DNA of 64,000 nt from an uncultured Mucilaginibacter sp. (GTDB lineage: Bacteria; Bacteroidota; Bacteroidia; Sphingobacteriales; Sphingobacteriaceae). The notes under the pieces were generated by a model. It saw only the letters and a program-made list of their open reading frames with translations. It did not search any database and was not told where the DNA came from. Shown one piece after another: positions 43,299 through 50,743 of the stretch (its first letter is position 1; each line of letters begins with the position of its first letter). The stretch lies in the NCBI RefSeq assembly GCF_903893715.1, contig NZ_CAITNG010000024.1:124001-188000 (forward strand). The letters run 5' to 3'. The position numbers were made by a program, and so were the translations under genes.

Positions 43299-44375
43299 TT
43301 ACATTAGTTTCTCTATCCCGAACCTTTCCGCCAGCACATTCAAATCCTTCACCACCGCGTTCACCAACGGGATGCCATTCTTTTTCCGCTCAATTTCGGC
43401 TTCCAGTTCAGGCTCGCCGGGGATGATGACGGGTTGGTTTGCATTAATCGGCTGCGCCGATTTAAAACGATGTATCCAGTTGTCCATATTGGCCTTAAAC
43501 TCATCTATCGGCCTGAAGCCATCCACCCGCATCGCACCTAAAAAATGACCGATGCCCAAACCTACCGGGTCGTCGGGTGGATCCAAAAACGAAACGAAAG
43601 GCGGCACCCAAGGTCCATAATTAGCGCCCGAAAGCACTGCCGATAAAATATCCACTGTAGCGCTCAACCCAAAACCTTTATGGCTGCCATGTTCTCTGTC
43701 GCTGCCCAGGGGCAACAACGAACCGCCGGTTTTTAGCGCGTGCGGGTCGGTGGTAAAATTCCCCGATTTATCCTGTATCCAGCCTTCCGGCACGGGTTTG
43801 CCCGCGCGTTGGGCTATTTCCAGTTTGCCGTTGGCTGCCGCCGAAGTCGCCATATCTACCACCACGGGCGGGTACTTGCCCGCGGGGAAAGCGTAACATA
43901 TCGGGTTTGTGCCCAGCATCCGCTCGTTCGAGAAGGTGGGCGCCACCAGCGGACTGGCATTCGTCATGGTATAGCCGATCATATCTTTTTCTACAGCTAA
44001 CAAGGCATGGTAGCCCGCAATACCAAAATGGTTGGAATTGCGTATCGCTACCCATCCCGAGCCGTATTGCGCTGCCTTTTCCATCGCAACCTGCATGGCG
44101 AAGGGCGCTACCACCAAGCCCAGCCCGGCATCACCGTCAACCGTGGCCGTGGTAGGCGTCTCGTGTACTATTTTGATATCGGGTGTGGTATTGATGCGTT
44201 TCTTTTCCCAAAGGCGCACGTAGCCGCTTAAACGTGCCACACCATGCGAGTCGATGCCCCGCATATCGGCGCGTAGCAGCACATCGGCAGCCAAATGCGC
44301 ATGCGCGTTGCTACAGCCCATGGCCAAAAATATTTCCTCCGTAAAAGTCCTTAATTCAGGTTCCGAAAAAGTCAT
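43299..44375 (-). CDS. Ldh/YlbC-family NAD(P)-dependent dehydrogenase
   Basis: A malate/L-lactate (LDH2/ureidoglycolate-type) dehydrogenase of 358 residues that oxidises 2-hydroxy acids or reduces imine acids. Seen: HAHLAADVLLRADMRGIDSHGVARL (split, about 25-50), the NAD-binding region with RNSNHFGIAGYHA (about 112-124), GTNPICYAFPAG, the DMATSAAANGKLE stretch and HGSHKGFGLS. The precise substrate is not predictable from sequence. It is transcribed alone, convergent with lepB. Confidence 0.9.
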   Translation of the reverse strand: MTFSEPELRTFTEEIFLAMGCSNAHAHLAADVLLRADMRGIDSHGVARLSGYVRLWEKKRINTTPDIKIVHETPTTATVDGDAGLGLVVAPFAMQVAMEKAAQYGSGWVAIRNSNHFGIAGYHALLAVEKDMIGYTMTNASPLVAPTFSNERMLGTNPICYAFPAGKYPPVVVDMATSAAANGKLEIAQRAGKPVPEGWIQDKSGNFTTDPHALKTGGSLLPLGSDREHGSHKGFGLSATVDILSAVLSGANYGPWVPPFVSFLDPPDDPVGLGIGHFLGAMRVDGFRPIDEFKANMDNWIHRFKSAQPINANQPVIIPGEPELEAEIERKKNGIPLVNAVVKDLNVLAERFGIEKLM

Positions 44376-44403
44376 GCGGCAAAGTTAGCTTTATGTTTTT
44401 CTC

Positions 44404-44662
44404 ATGGGTATTTATAAGTGTTTTTTATTTTGTCATTGCGAGCGCGAGTGTGGCAATCCCTGCGGATAGGTCTCGAATTGATATTTCGGCACCATGTCGC
44501 TTCCACACCTTTCTCTGTGATTGCTTTGTACCTCGCAATGACAACCGCCAAAAACATGGGTATTTATGGGTATATTTCAAAGAACTTATTTTGCTTCCGG
44601 CTTCGTGCTTCAAGCTTCCCGCTTTCCAAAAAACAGGTAAAAACAGGTATTTTTAAAAAACT
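44404..44662 (+). repeat. 76-77-bp-type repeat cluster, locus 4
   Basis: This lies in the 433-bp gap between the Ldh and SRPBCC genes. Cores at 44556-44586 (ATGGGTATTTATGGGTAT, then TTTCAAAGAAC) and 44632-44662 (CAGGTAAAAACAGGTATT, then TTTAAAAAAC) have their blocks 77 bp apart. A partial core at 44404-44415 lies just before the 113-bp element. The rest of the gap (44663-44808) is AT-rich with no supported gene. Confidence 0.7.
44431..44543. mobile_element. 113-bp element with perfect terminal inverted repeats, copy 1
   Basis: Begins TGTCATTGCGAG and ends CTCGCAATGACA, perfect 12-bp inverted ends, 113 bp overall. The interior shares GGCAATCnCTGCGGATA and GTGATTGC with the copy at 49006. It has no coding capacity and no obvious target duplication. 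I call it MITE-like by structure. Confidence 0.65.
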
Positions 44663-44808
44663 TTTCACTCTATTCACCGCTCACCATTCACAACTCGCTA
44701 TTCCATACAATATAGCAAATTCTAACGAAATATCCAACTTTAAAACCTTCCAACATTTCAACTTTCAAACATTAATCCGTAAACTCGCTCAACAAATCAC
44801 CACCCCAT

Positions 44809-45222
44809 ATGGAACCAATCACCGTACAAGCCACCGTAAACGCGCCCATCGAGATCGTATGGCAAATGTGGACGTTGCCCGAGCACATCACCCAATGGAA
44901 CTTCGCCTCGCCCGACTGGCATTGCCCCGCCGCCACCAACGACCCGCGCACAGGCGGTAAGTTCAGCGCCACCATGGCCGCCAAAGATGGCAGCTTTAGC
45001 TTTGAGTTTGCCGGCGTGTACGATAAAGTGATCGACCATAAACTGATCACCTACAGCTTAGGCGATGGCCGCAAAGTCATCATCACCTTCGCGTCCGATG
45101 ATGACGACCAAACCACCGTAACCGAAACCTTCGACCCGGAAACGCAAAATCCCATCGAAATGCAGCGCGGCGGCTGGCAGGCCATTATGGATAATTTTAA
45201 GAAGTATGTGGAGGAGAACTAA
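44809..45222 (+). CDS. SRPBCC (AHSA1-like) domain protein
   Basis: A helix-grip-fold protein of 137 residues. Typical segments are the start VQATVNAPIEIVWQMWTLPEHITQWNFASPDWHC (split, about 5-38), GGKFSATMAAKDGSFSFEFAGVYD (about 49-72), the strand VTETFDPETQNP and a final amphipathic helix with GGWQAIMDNFKKYVE. Members bind hydrophobic ligands or act as stress-related co-chaperone-like proteins; the ligand is not predictable. It stands alone between repeat regions. The start ATG is well placed at the domain boundary. Confidence 0.9.
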   Translation: MEPITVQATVNAPIEIVWQMWTLPEHITQWNFASPDWHCPAATNDPRTGGKFSATMAAKDGSFSFEFAGVYDKVIDHKLITYSLGDGRKVIITFASDDDDQTTVTETFDPETQNPIEMQRGGWQAIMDNFKKYVEEN

Positions 45223-45227
45223 CCACC

Positions 45228-45275
45228 GCGTCATTGCGAGGAACGAAGCAACCTCTGCACGATAGGTGGTCTACG
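45228..45275. repeat. Half copy of the TGTCATTGCGAG element
   Basis: GCGTCATTGCGAGGAACGAAGCAACCTCT directly after the SRPBCC stop matches only the left end of the 113-bp elements (TCATTGCGAG, then GCAA-C-TCT). No right end is found downstream. Confidence 0.55.
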
Positions 45276-45317
45276 ATAGATATTATAAATCTGAACTAAA
45301 TGGGGTCAATTTACTCT

Positions 45318-45932
45318 CTACAACAAAGCTTTAATGGTTTGTATGTTTTTTTTATCATCTAATGTTGTTAAATAATAGGCCATCTGAAAATATAATGCAA
45401 TTCCTTCACCCGAAGATAAAATGCTCATGTCCTGATGTTCAGGGATATAAGATTTGTATATAGTCGAAAGGCTTGGATCTTTCAATATTTTATTCTCCAA
45501 AGCTTTCATGGCATTAACTGAATTGTCTGATTCAACAGGTTCAAAAATTAAACCCATAACAATATTAGTATTCTTTACAAAACGGTCAAGGAAAAGTGTT
45601 GCTTTGGGTGAGGTGAAATCGATCTTTTTGTTCTTTTTTATGTAAGCTTCGATTGAGCTATTAATATCGCCTGGAATGCTGGCATTTTTTTGGAATGTTC
45701 CAGTAACCTCTAAAAAGAATTTTTTATCATCCCACCTAACTTGACCATAAACTTCTTTTGAATAGATAATACATCCTAACCAAAGGAAGCTATCATTATT
45801 ATGATCATATGTCCAACAGAAAGTCTTAGGTTTACCATCAAAATCATTAACCTGTGAAAAGCATAAACTACACTGTATAATCAACAGCGTAAAAATTAGA
45901 ATTTTCAATGCCGTTTGAATTTTGTTTCCCAT
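45318..45932 (-). CDS. Secreted hypothetical protein (AT-rich gene)
   Basis: A predicted exported protein of 204 residues with a signal peptide (hydrophobic ILIFTLLIIQCSLCFSQ, about 9-26 from ATG 45932). It is a mixed alpha/beta protein with FDGKPKTFCWTYDHNNDSF and a C-terminal helical half. No motif or family is recognised. The gene is clearly more AT-rich than bshC upstream, as are 14782-15879 and 58394-59768. An in-frame ATG at 45968 adds 12 residues without obvious signal; I prefer 45932. Confidence 0.6.
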   Translation of the reverse strand: MGNKIQTALKILIFTLLIIQCSLCFSQVNDFDGKPKTFCWTYDHNNDSFLWLGCIIYSKEVYGQVRWDDKKFFLEVTGTFQKNASIPGDINSSIEAYIKKNKKIDFTSPKATLFLDRFVKNTNIVMGLIFEPVESDNSVNAMKALENKILKDPSLSTIYKSYIPEHQDMSILSSGEGIALYFQMAYYLTTLDDKKNIQTIKALL

Positions 45933-46009
45933 CTTTTTGATTTTAAAAATAATCATTACTTGATTCATTCCGCTTCCGCAATTAGCGCAGAGTAAATATA
46001 GTTAAATAA

Positions 46010-47611
46010 CTATTCCGTAATCACCGCAAACTTAAATGCCAAAGGCTCAAATTTCTCTATCAGGTCATCGATCAGTTGCTGGCCGTAAGCCACATAAAAC
46101 AACGCGATATTTTCACTCCGTTCCTGCAGGCCGCCATTGGGGAAGAGCTGGTTTTTGATATGTTCGATATGCGAAAGGCTCACCTCGTGCTTACGCTTTT
46201 CTGCTTTAAGCAACTTGCGCTCTAAGTTATCCATAGCGTGTTTTAAGCGCGACTGTATCGCCTCGGTTGATGGAGCCAATGTTGGGTCTATTTCAGCGGC
46301 ACGCTGTTTCAGGCCATCAAAAATATGTTGCAGTTCAAACCACTCCTTGCTGATGCTCAGGTCAGTTTGGGTATGCTGTTTTACCCATTCGGTCTTTAAC
46401 ACCTCGGTGGGTTTAAACAGGTCGGCTATGCCAAAACCCGTCTTCTTCCATTTATCAGCCGACTTTTTATCTACGATCAACCCCGAGTTGCGCAAGATCA
46501 GTATCGGGAAATCAACCCCATAAAAATCGAAATTGGCTTTCAGCTCAAGCCAGTAAGCAAATTCGCCGCCACCGCCAATATAAGCCAGGTTGGGCAGCAC
46601 CACTTCCTGGTAAAGCGGCCGCATCACCACATTCGGGCTAAACCTTTCGGGATGTTCATCTATCTCATCGCGCAGTTCCCGCTCGGTAAATTTGATGTCC
46701 GAATTTAAAACTGCGTACACGCCATGCTCAAAAACAATACGTTCGCGCAGGGTGTCGGTCAGGTAAAAGAAGTTGATCTCGCGTGGATTGACCTGTATAT
46801 GCGCGCCTAACTTTTGCAGCGCGGGTATGGTACCCGATATATTTTTAAAACTATGCTGGCCTATAATGTCTTTTTCGATAATAGGCGCGAACTGTTTTTT
46901 CAATCGCGCATCATCCGCATCCAAAATCACCAAACCATATTGCCCGAACAGCGCGTTCACCAAATAGCGGGTGGCATCGGCCAGTTTATCAAATTTGGTA
47001 TAGGCGGCCTCCACCAGTTCAGCTAATTCAGCGGCATTACCGCCCAGGCCTAAAATGCCTTTGTATTGGTTCAGCGCTTCGCGGATGCTTTTGGTGGATA
47101 AGCGGCCCGTCGCGCCAACAGCGTCCAGTTTCCACTCTATCTTTTTGCCGCCCGCGTTGGTATGGTTTATCTCGTCAAAGTCATGGTCCTCGGATGCCAT
47201 CCAGTAAACCGGCACAAAGTTTTTAGCCGGAAAAGCCGCTTTCAGTTCCCGCGACAGCTTAATGGCCGTCACAATCTTAAAAACAAAATACAGCGGACCG
47301 GTAAATATATTGAGCTGGTGCCCCGTAGTAATAGTATAGGTGTTATCCAATTTAAGCAATTCAATATTGCTCCGAACTAAATTCGAAATTGAAAATTCGA
47401 AATCCGAAATCGAAGCGTACTGCTCTTTTAAAACATCAGCTAATACATTTCGGTCGGCATTGTATTTCCGCTCTTCAATTTGTTTGGCAAAACCGTCCAG
47501 ACCAGGCCGGTTGTGGTAAAATGGTTGTAGGGCAGGGTCGTTATCCAGGTATTGTAAAATGGTTTTCGAAAAAAAACCGGTGTCCGAATAATTGATACAG
47601 TGGGCGTCCAT
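46010..47611 (-). CDS. bshC: Bacillithiol biosynthesis cysteine-adding enzyme BshC
   Basis: Adds cysteine to glucosaminyl-malate, the last step of bacillithiol synthesis (533 residues). Recognised family segments are TITTGHQLNIFTGPLYF (about 94-110), VPVYWMASEDHDFDEINH (about 133-150), the acid stretch DADDARLKKQFAP and the C-terminal coiled coil (about 430-490). BshA/BshB are not in the window. Residues about 66-77 (SISDFEFSISNL) are encoded by a TTCGAAATTGAAAATTCGAA repeat also found near 13.19 kb; this looks like an in-frame insert. A perfect -7 box ends 5 nt before the ATG. Confidence 0.93.
   Translation of the reverse strand: MDAHCINYSDTGFFSKTILQYLDNDPALQPFYHNRPGLDGFAKQIEERKYNADRNVLADVLKEQYASISDFEFSISNLVRSNIELLKLDNTYTITTGHQLNIFTGPLYFVFKIVTAIKLSRELKAAFPAKNFVPVYWMASEDHDFDEINHTNAGGKKIEWKLDAVGATGRLSTKSIREALNQYKGILGLGGNAAELAELVEAAYTKFDKLADATRYLVNALFGQYGLVILDADDARLKKQFAPIIEKDIIGQHSFKNISGTIPALQKLGAHIQVNPREINFFYLTDTLRERIVFEHGVYAVLNSDIKFTERELRDEIDEHPERFSPNVVMRPLYQEVVLPNLAYIGGGGEFAYWLELKANFDFYGVDFPILILRNSGLIVDKKSADKWKKTGFGIADLFKPTEVLKTEWVKQHTQTDLSISKEWFELQHIFDGLKQRAAEIDPTLAPSTEAIQSRLKHAMDNLERKLLKAEKRKHEVSLSHIEHIKNQLFPNGGLQERSENIALFYVAYGQQLIDDLIEKFEPLAFKFAVITE
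47381..47415 (-). repeat. In-frame dispersed repeat inside bshC
   Basis: ATTCGAAATTGAAAATTCGA at 47381-47400 continues as AATCCGAAATCGAAG. An 18-bp word (AAATTCGAAATTGAAAAT) is identical to the complement of 13188-13205 in the recA-nth gap. It encodes about 12 residues between two conserved segments. Confidence 0.55.
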
Positions 47612-47616
47612 CGGCT

Positions 47617-47624
47617 CAAATGTA
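47617..47624 (-). promoter_or_regulatory. -7 element abutting the bshC start codon
   Basis: TACATTTG on the minus strand, exact TAnnTTTG, 5 nt before the ATG: the same arrangement (TACATTTG-N5-ATG) as the BtuF-like gene. Confidence 0.45.
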
Positions 47625-47657
47625 AAAGCAATAAGTTAAAAACCCGTCAATTATAAC

Positions 47658-48992
47658 TTATTTTACAATATTTCCATAAAGGTCAAAGTCCTCGGCGTTG
47701 TCGATCTTCACGTTCACAAAGCTGCCAACGGTGGCATATTGTGATGCAGCATCTATCAAAACCTCGTTATCCACCTCGGGCGAATCAAATTGTGTGCGGC
47801 CCACAAAGTAACCGCCATCCTTTTTATCGATGAGCACTTTATAGGTTTGGCCTATCTTTTCCTGGTTCTTATCAAACGATATACCTTGCTGAACTTCCAT
47901 GATGGCGTCAACACGGTCTTGCTTTACTTGCTCGGGCACATCGTCAACCAAACTATGTGCATGTGTTTTTTCTTCATGCGAATAGGTAAAGCACCCCAAA
48001 CGGTCGAAACGGGAATCTTCCACCCATTGCAGCATCTCTTCAAAATCCTGCTCCGTTTCGCCGGGATAGCCGGTGATGAGCGTGGTGCGCAAGGCGAGGT
48101 TAGGCACCTTATCGCGTATGGCATTCACCAGGTCGATAGTTTTTTGTTTTGTGATGCCACGGCGCATCGATTTCAGCATATCATCGCTGATGTGCTGCAA
48201 GGGCATATCCAAATATTTGCAAACGTTATCGCGCTCGTTAATCACGTCCAATATCTCCATCGGGAAGCCGGAAGGGTAGGCGTATTGCAAACGTATCCAC
48301 TCGATACCGTTCACATCGCTTAAGCGGCGCAGTAACTCGTCCAGGTTACGTTTCCCGTAAAGGTCGAGGCCATAGTAGGTCAGGTCCTGGGCAATCAATA
48401 TCAGTTCTTTTGTACCGTTCTTGGCCAAACTTTGCGCATTGCTCACCAATTGCTCCATCGGTGTGGAAGCATGTTTGCCCCGCATCAGCGGGATGGCACA
48501 GAAAGAGCAGGGGCGGTTACAACCCTCGGCAATTTTGAAGTACGCAAAGTGCGATGGGGTAGTGAGCAAACGTTCACCTATCAGTTCGTGCTTATAATCG
48601 GCGCCCACGCTGTGCAGTAAATTTTGCAGGTCGTTGGTACCAAAGTAATTATCGATGTTGGTAATTTCGGCCTCCAGCTCAGGTTTGTAACGTTCGGATA
48701 AGCAGCCGGTAACGATCACCTTGCCTACCTTACCTTGTTCCTTCAGCTCGCTGTATTGCAGTATGGTATCGATCGATTCCTGTTTGGCGTTATCAATAAA
48801 ACCGCAGGTATTGATCACGATGATATCGTCGTTACGGAGGTTTTGATCCTCGTGCACCACATTAAAGGCATTGCCTTTCAGTTGGCCCATGAGTACTTCG
48901 GAGTCATAAATATTCTTCGAACAGCCAAGTGTGACAACATTGACACGAGGTTTGGCGGTTATTATAGGCTTACTTATGCTCTTAGTTTTCAT
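47658..48992 (-). CDS. rimO: Ribosomal protein S12 methylthiotransferase RimO
   Basis: A radical-SAM methylthiotransferase (444 residues) that modifies a conserved aspartate of ribosomal protein S12. The N-terminal UPF0004 domain carries cluster cysteines (VTLGCSKNIYDSE, VINTCGFI, VTGCLSERY). The radical-SAM motif CNRPCSFCAIPLMRGKH has C-x3-C-x2-C. The C-terminal TRAM domain begins near GQTYKVLIDKKDGGYFVGRT. The MiaB-type paralogue is excluded by the RimO-like IPLMRGKH and by the TRAM sequence. It lies 46 bp upstream of bshC on the same strand, and a 113-bp TIR element sits just before its start. Confidence 0.95.
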   Translation of the reverse strand: MKTKSISKPIITAKPRVNVVTLGCSKNIYDSEVLMGQLKGNAFNVVHEDQNLRNDDIIVINTCGFIDNAKQESIDTILQYSELKEQGKVGKVIVTGCLSERYKPELEAEITNIDNYFGTNDLQNLLHSVGADYKHELIGERLLTTPSHFAYFKIAEGCNRPCSFCAIPLMRGKHASTPMEQLVSNAQSLAKNGTKELILIAQDLTYYGLDLYGKRNLDELLRRLSDVNGIEWIRLQYAYPSGFPMEILDVINERDNVCKYLDMPLQHISDDMLKSMRRGITKQKTIDLVNAIRDKVPNLALRTTLITGYPGETEQDFEEMLQWVEDSRFDRLGCFTYSHEEKTHAHSLVDDVPEQVKQDRVDAIMEVQQGISFDKNQEKIGQTYKVLIDKKDGGYFVGRTQFDSPEVDNEVLIDAASQYATVGSFVNVKIDNAEDFDLYGNIVK

Positions 48993-49005
48993 GTTAATTC
49001 AATTA

Positions 49006-49118
49006 TGTCATTGCGAGCGCAGCGCGGCAATCTCTGCGGATATTCGCGCCCTGCATAGTTCCAGACCTTTTTCAGTGATTGCCACGTCGTGCTGATAGAA
49101 GCACTCCTCGCAATGACA
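49006..49118. mobile_element. 113-bp element with perfect terminal inverted repeats, copy 2
   Basis: TGTCATTGCGAG...CTCGCAATGACA, with the same 113-bp length as copy 1 at 44431-44543 (extendable to 13 bp of inverted end here). It occupies nearly all of the ftsY-rimO gap, so it lies between ftsY's 3' end and the rimO start and may carry or block rimO promoter signals. Confidence 0.65.
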
Positions 49119-49149
49119 TGTCGGAGATACGCAATGACGCTTTAATTAT

Positions 49150-50118
49150 TTATTGATGTTTGAATAGACTGTCTACGAACGCCAGCCTATCAAACAATTG
49201 CAAATCATTCACCCCTTCACCAACCCCGATATACTTCACCGGTATTTTAAACTGATCCGATATACCAATTACCACACCACCCTTGGCCGTACCATCCAGC
49301 TTTGTGAGGGCCAAAGCATTCACATCGGTGGCCTGGGTAAACTGTTTGCATTGCTCAATAGCATTTTGCCCTGTCGAGGCATCCAATACCAATAATATCT
49401 CATGCGGCGCATCGGGCACTACCTTTTGCATCACATTTTTGATCTTGGTCAGCTCGTTCATCAGGTTTACCTTGTTGTGCAAACGGCCGGCGGTATCAAT
49501 GATTGCCACGTCTTCGCCATTCGCCACCGCCGATTTCAAGGTATCAAAAGCTACCGATGCCGGGTCAGACCCCATAGGCTGTGCCACTACACGTACGCCA
49601 ATGCGTTCGCCCCAAAGCTGTATCTGGTCCACCGCGGCCGCCCTAAAGGTATCGGCCGCGCCAATTACCACTTTATTGCCTGCCGCTTTTAGCTTATGCG
49701 CCAGTTTGCCAATGGTAGTAGTTTTACCCACACCATTAACACCCACCACCATGATGACGTAGGGTTTGTGGTTGCCATATTCAAAATTGTTGAAATCATT
49801 GCTGTTGTTTTCGGCCAGCAGTTCCTGTATTTCTTCGCGCAGCAGGTTGTTCAGTTCGGATGTGCCCAGGTATTTATCGCGGGCAACCCGGGCCTGTATG
49901 CGTTCGATGATCTTGAGGGTAGTAGCCACACCCACGTCGGAGGTAACCAATACTTCTTCCAAATCATCCAGCACATCATCGTCAACGGTGGATTTGCCTG
50001 CAACGGCCTTGGTAATTTTCGAAAAAAAGTTTTCCTTGGTTTTCTCCAAACCGGTATCCAGCGCTTCCTGCTCTTGCGGGCTGCTTTCCTTTTTCTTAAA
50101 AAAATCGAATAATCCCAT
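49150..50118 (-). CDS. ftsY: Signal-recognition-particle receptor FtsY
   Basis: A GTPase that docks SRP-ribosome complexes at the inner membrane (322 residues). The short N-terminal A region (MGLFDFFKKKE...) is followed by the N domain and G domain: G1 GVNGVGKTTTIGKLA (about 122-136), DTFRAAAVDQ, G3 DTAGR, TKLDGTAKGG (G4/G5) and GVGEGVNDLQLF. ATG 50118 gives the canonical N-terminus; a TTG 18 bp upstream is unlikely. A strong hairpin terminator sits only 16 bp before the ATG. Confidence 0.96.
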   Translation of the reverse strand: MGLFDFFKKKESSPQEQEALDTGLEKTKENFFSKITKAVAGKSTVDDDVLDDLEEVLVTSDVGVATTLKIIERIQARVARDKYLGTSELNNLLREEIQELLAENNSNDFNNFEYGNHKPYVIMVVGVNGVGKTTTIGKLAHKLKAAGNKVVIGAADTFRAAAVDQIQLWGERIGVRVVAQPMGSDPASVAFDTLKSAVANGEDVAIIDTAGRLHNKVNLMNELTKIKNVMQKVVPDAPHEILLVLDASTGQNAIEQCKQFTQATDVNALALTKLDGTAKGGVVIGISDQFKIPVKYIGVGEGVNDLQLFDRLAFVDSLFKHQ

Positions 50119-50133
50119 CCGGATTGCAATTAA

Positions 50134-50168
50134 CAAAAAAAGCCCTTCCTGTATAGCGGAACGGCTTT
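50134..50168 (-). terminator. Terminator/attenuator between DUF4295 and ftsY
   Basis: AAAGCC-n-TTCC pairs with GGAA-n-GGCTTT (stem about 50138-50168, one mismatch), followed by T's on the minus strand. It ends the ribosomal-protein unit yet lies 16 bp before the ftsY start, so ftsY must rely on read-through or on a promoter overlapping the hairpin. Confidence 0.75.
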
Positions 50169-50190
50169 TGTATGTATTTAAAACAAATTA

Positions 50191-50355
50191 TTATCCTTTT
50201 GTACCTTCAGCAATGGCATCTTTGATCAGGTCATTATGCACAATTACTTCTTTAAACGAGTAAGCACCTGTTTTTGGCGATTTTGCCATTGTGATAACTT
50301 TCGAGTATTCTTTACCTTTACCTGTATTCAGGGTTGCAACTACTTTCTTTGCCAT
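50191..50355 (-). CDS. DUF4295 small basic protein, probable ribosome-associated (bL38 candidate)
   Basis: A 54-residue basic protein (MAKKVVATLNTGKGKEYSKV... ending AEGTKG). It has the look of a small ribosomal protein (MAKK start, Lys-rich, SFKEVIVHNDLIKDAI helix) and matches the DUF4295 family I know between rpmG and ftsY in Bacteroidota. A structural study of a Flavobacterium ribosome named an extra protein bL38; I believe this family is that protein, but I cannot verify it here. It is co-directional with rpmB and rpmG, so a ribosomal role is well supported by context. Confidence 0.8.
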   Translation of the reverse strand: MAKKVVATLNTGKGKEYSKVITMAKSPKTGAYSFKEVIVHNDLIKDAIAEGTKG

Positions 50356-50360
50356 TTCTT

Positions 50361-50469
50361 TGTTATGTTATTGTGTTATTGAGTTATTAGGTTATTGAGT
50401 TGTTAAAAAGATTGTTGCTGTATTAAAGGTGCAATAACTTAGTAACCAAATAACTTAATAACTAAGTTA
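50361..50469. repeat. TTATTGAG/TAACTTAG heptad repeats, copy 1
   Basis: Tandem TTATTG(A/G)G-like heptads (50369-50400) face a complementary block at 50436-50469 (AACTTAGTAACC...AACTAAGTTA). The latter is almost identical to 50711-50743. The pair brackets rpmG. Confidence 0.7.
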
Positions 50470-50470
50470 A

Positions 50471-50653
50471 CTACTTGATTTCCTTATGTACAGTAACTTT
50501 ACGTAAAACCGGGTTGAATTTTTTCAATTCCAAACGCTCGGTGGTGTTTTTCTTGTTCTTGGTAGTGATGTAACGCGACATACCCGGCATACCGCTGGTT
50601 TTATGCTCTGTACACTCTAATATTACCTGAACCCTGTTGCCTTTCTTTGCCAT
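50471..50653 (-). CDS. rpmG: 50S ribosomal protein L33
   Basis: A small zinc-ribbon-type ribosomal protein (60 residues) at the E-site side of the large subunit. Family sequence is plain: [21 protein letters not shown] near the N-terminus, [20 protein letters not shown] (about 27-46) and the C-terminal HKEIK. The zinc cysteines are reduced to one (Cys14), so it is the C-minus form. It sits between rpmB and DUF4295, with repeat blocks in both flanking gaps. Confidence 0.97.
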   Translation of the reverse strand: MAKKGNRVQVILECTEHKTSGMPGMSRYITTKNKKNTTERLELKKFNPVLRKVTVHKEIK

Positions 50654-50660
50654 TGCTTTG

Positions 50661-50743
50661 TTGTTATTTAGTTATTGGGTTATTTAGTTATCGGGTTATC
50701 AAGCTAAAAAAACTTAGTAACCAATAACTTAATAACTAAGTTA
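50661..50743. repeat. TTATTGGG/TAACTTAG heptad repeats, copy 2
   Basis: TTATTTAGTTATTGGGTTAT heptads (50664-50698) and the complementary block 50711-50743. The block differs from 50436-50469 by one base insertion and overlaps the rpmB stop. Confidence 0.7.

Noticed and set aside
44418-44960. 180-residue plus-strand reading frame
   Set aside because: It runs through the TIR element, repeat cores and the SRPBCC start in another frame; composition is that of the repeats.
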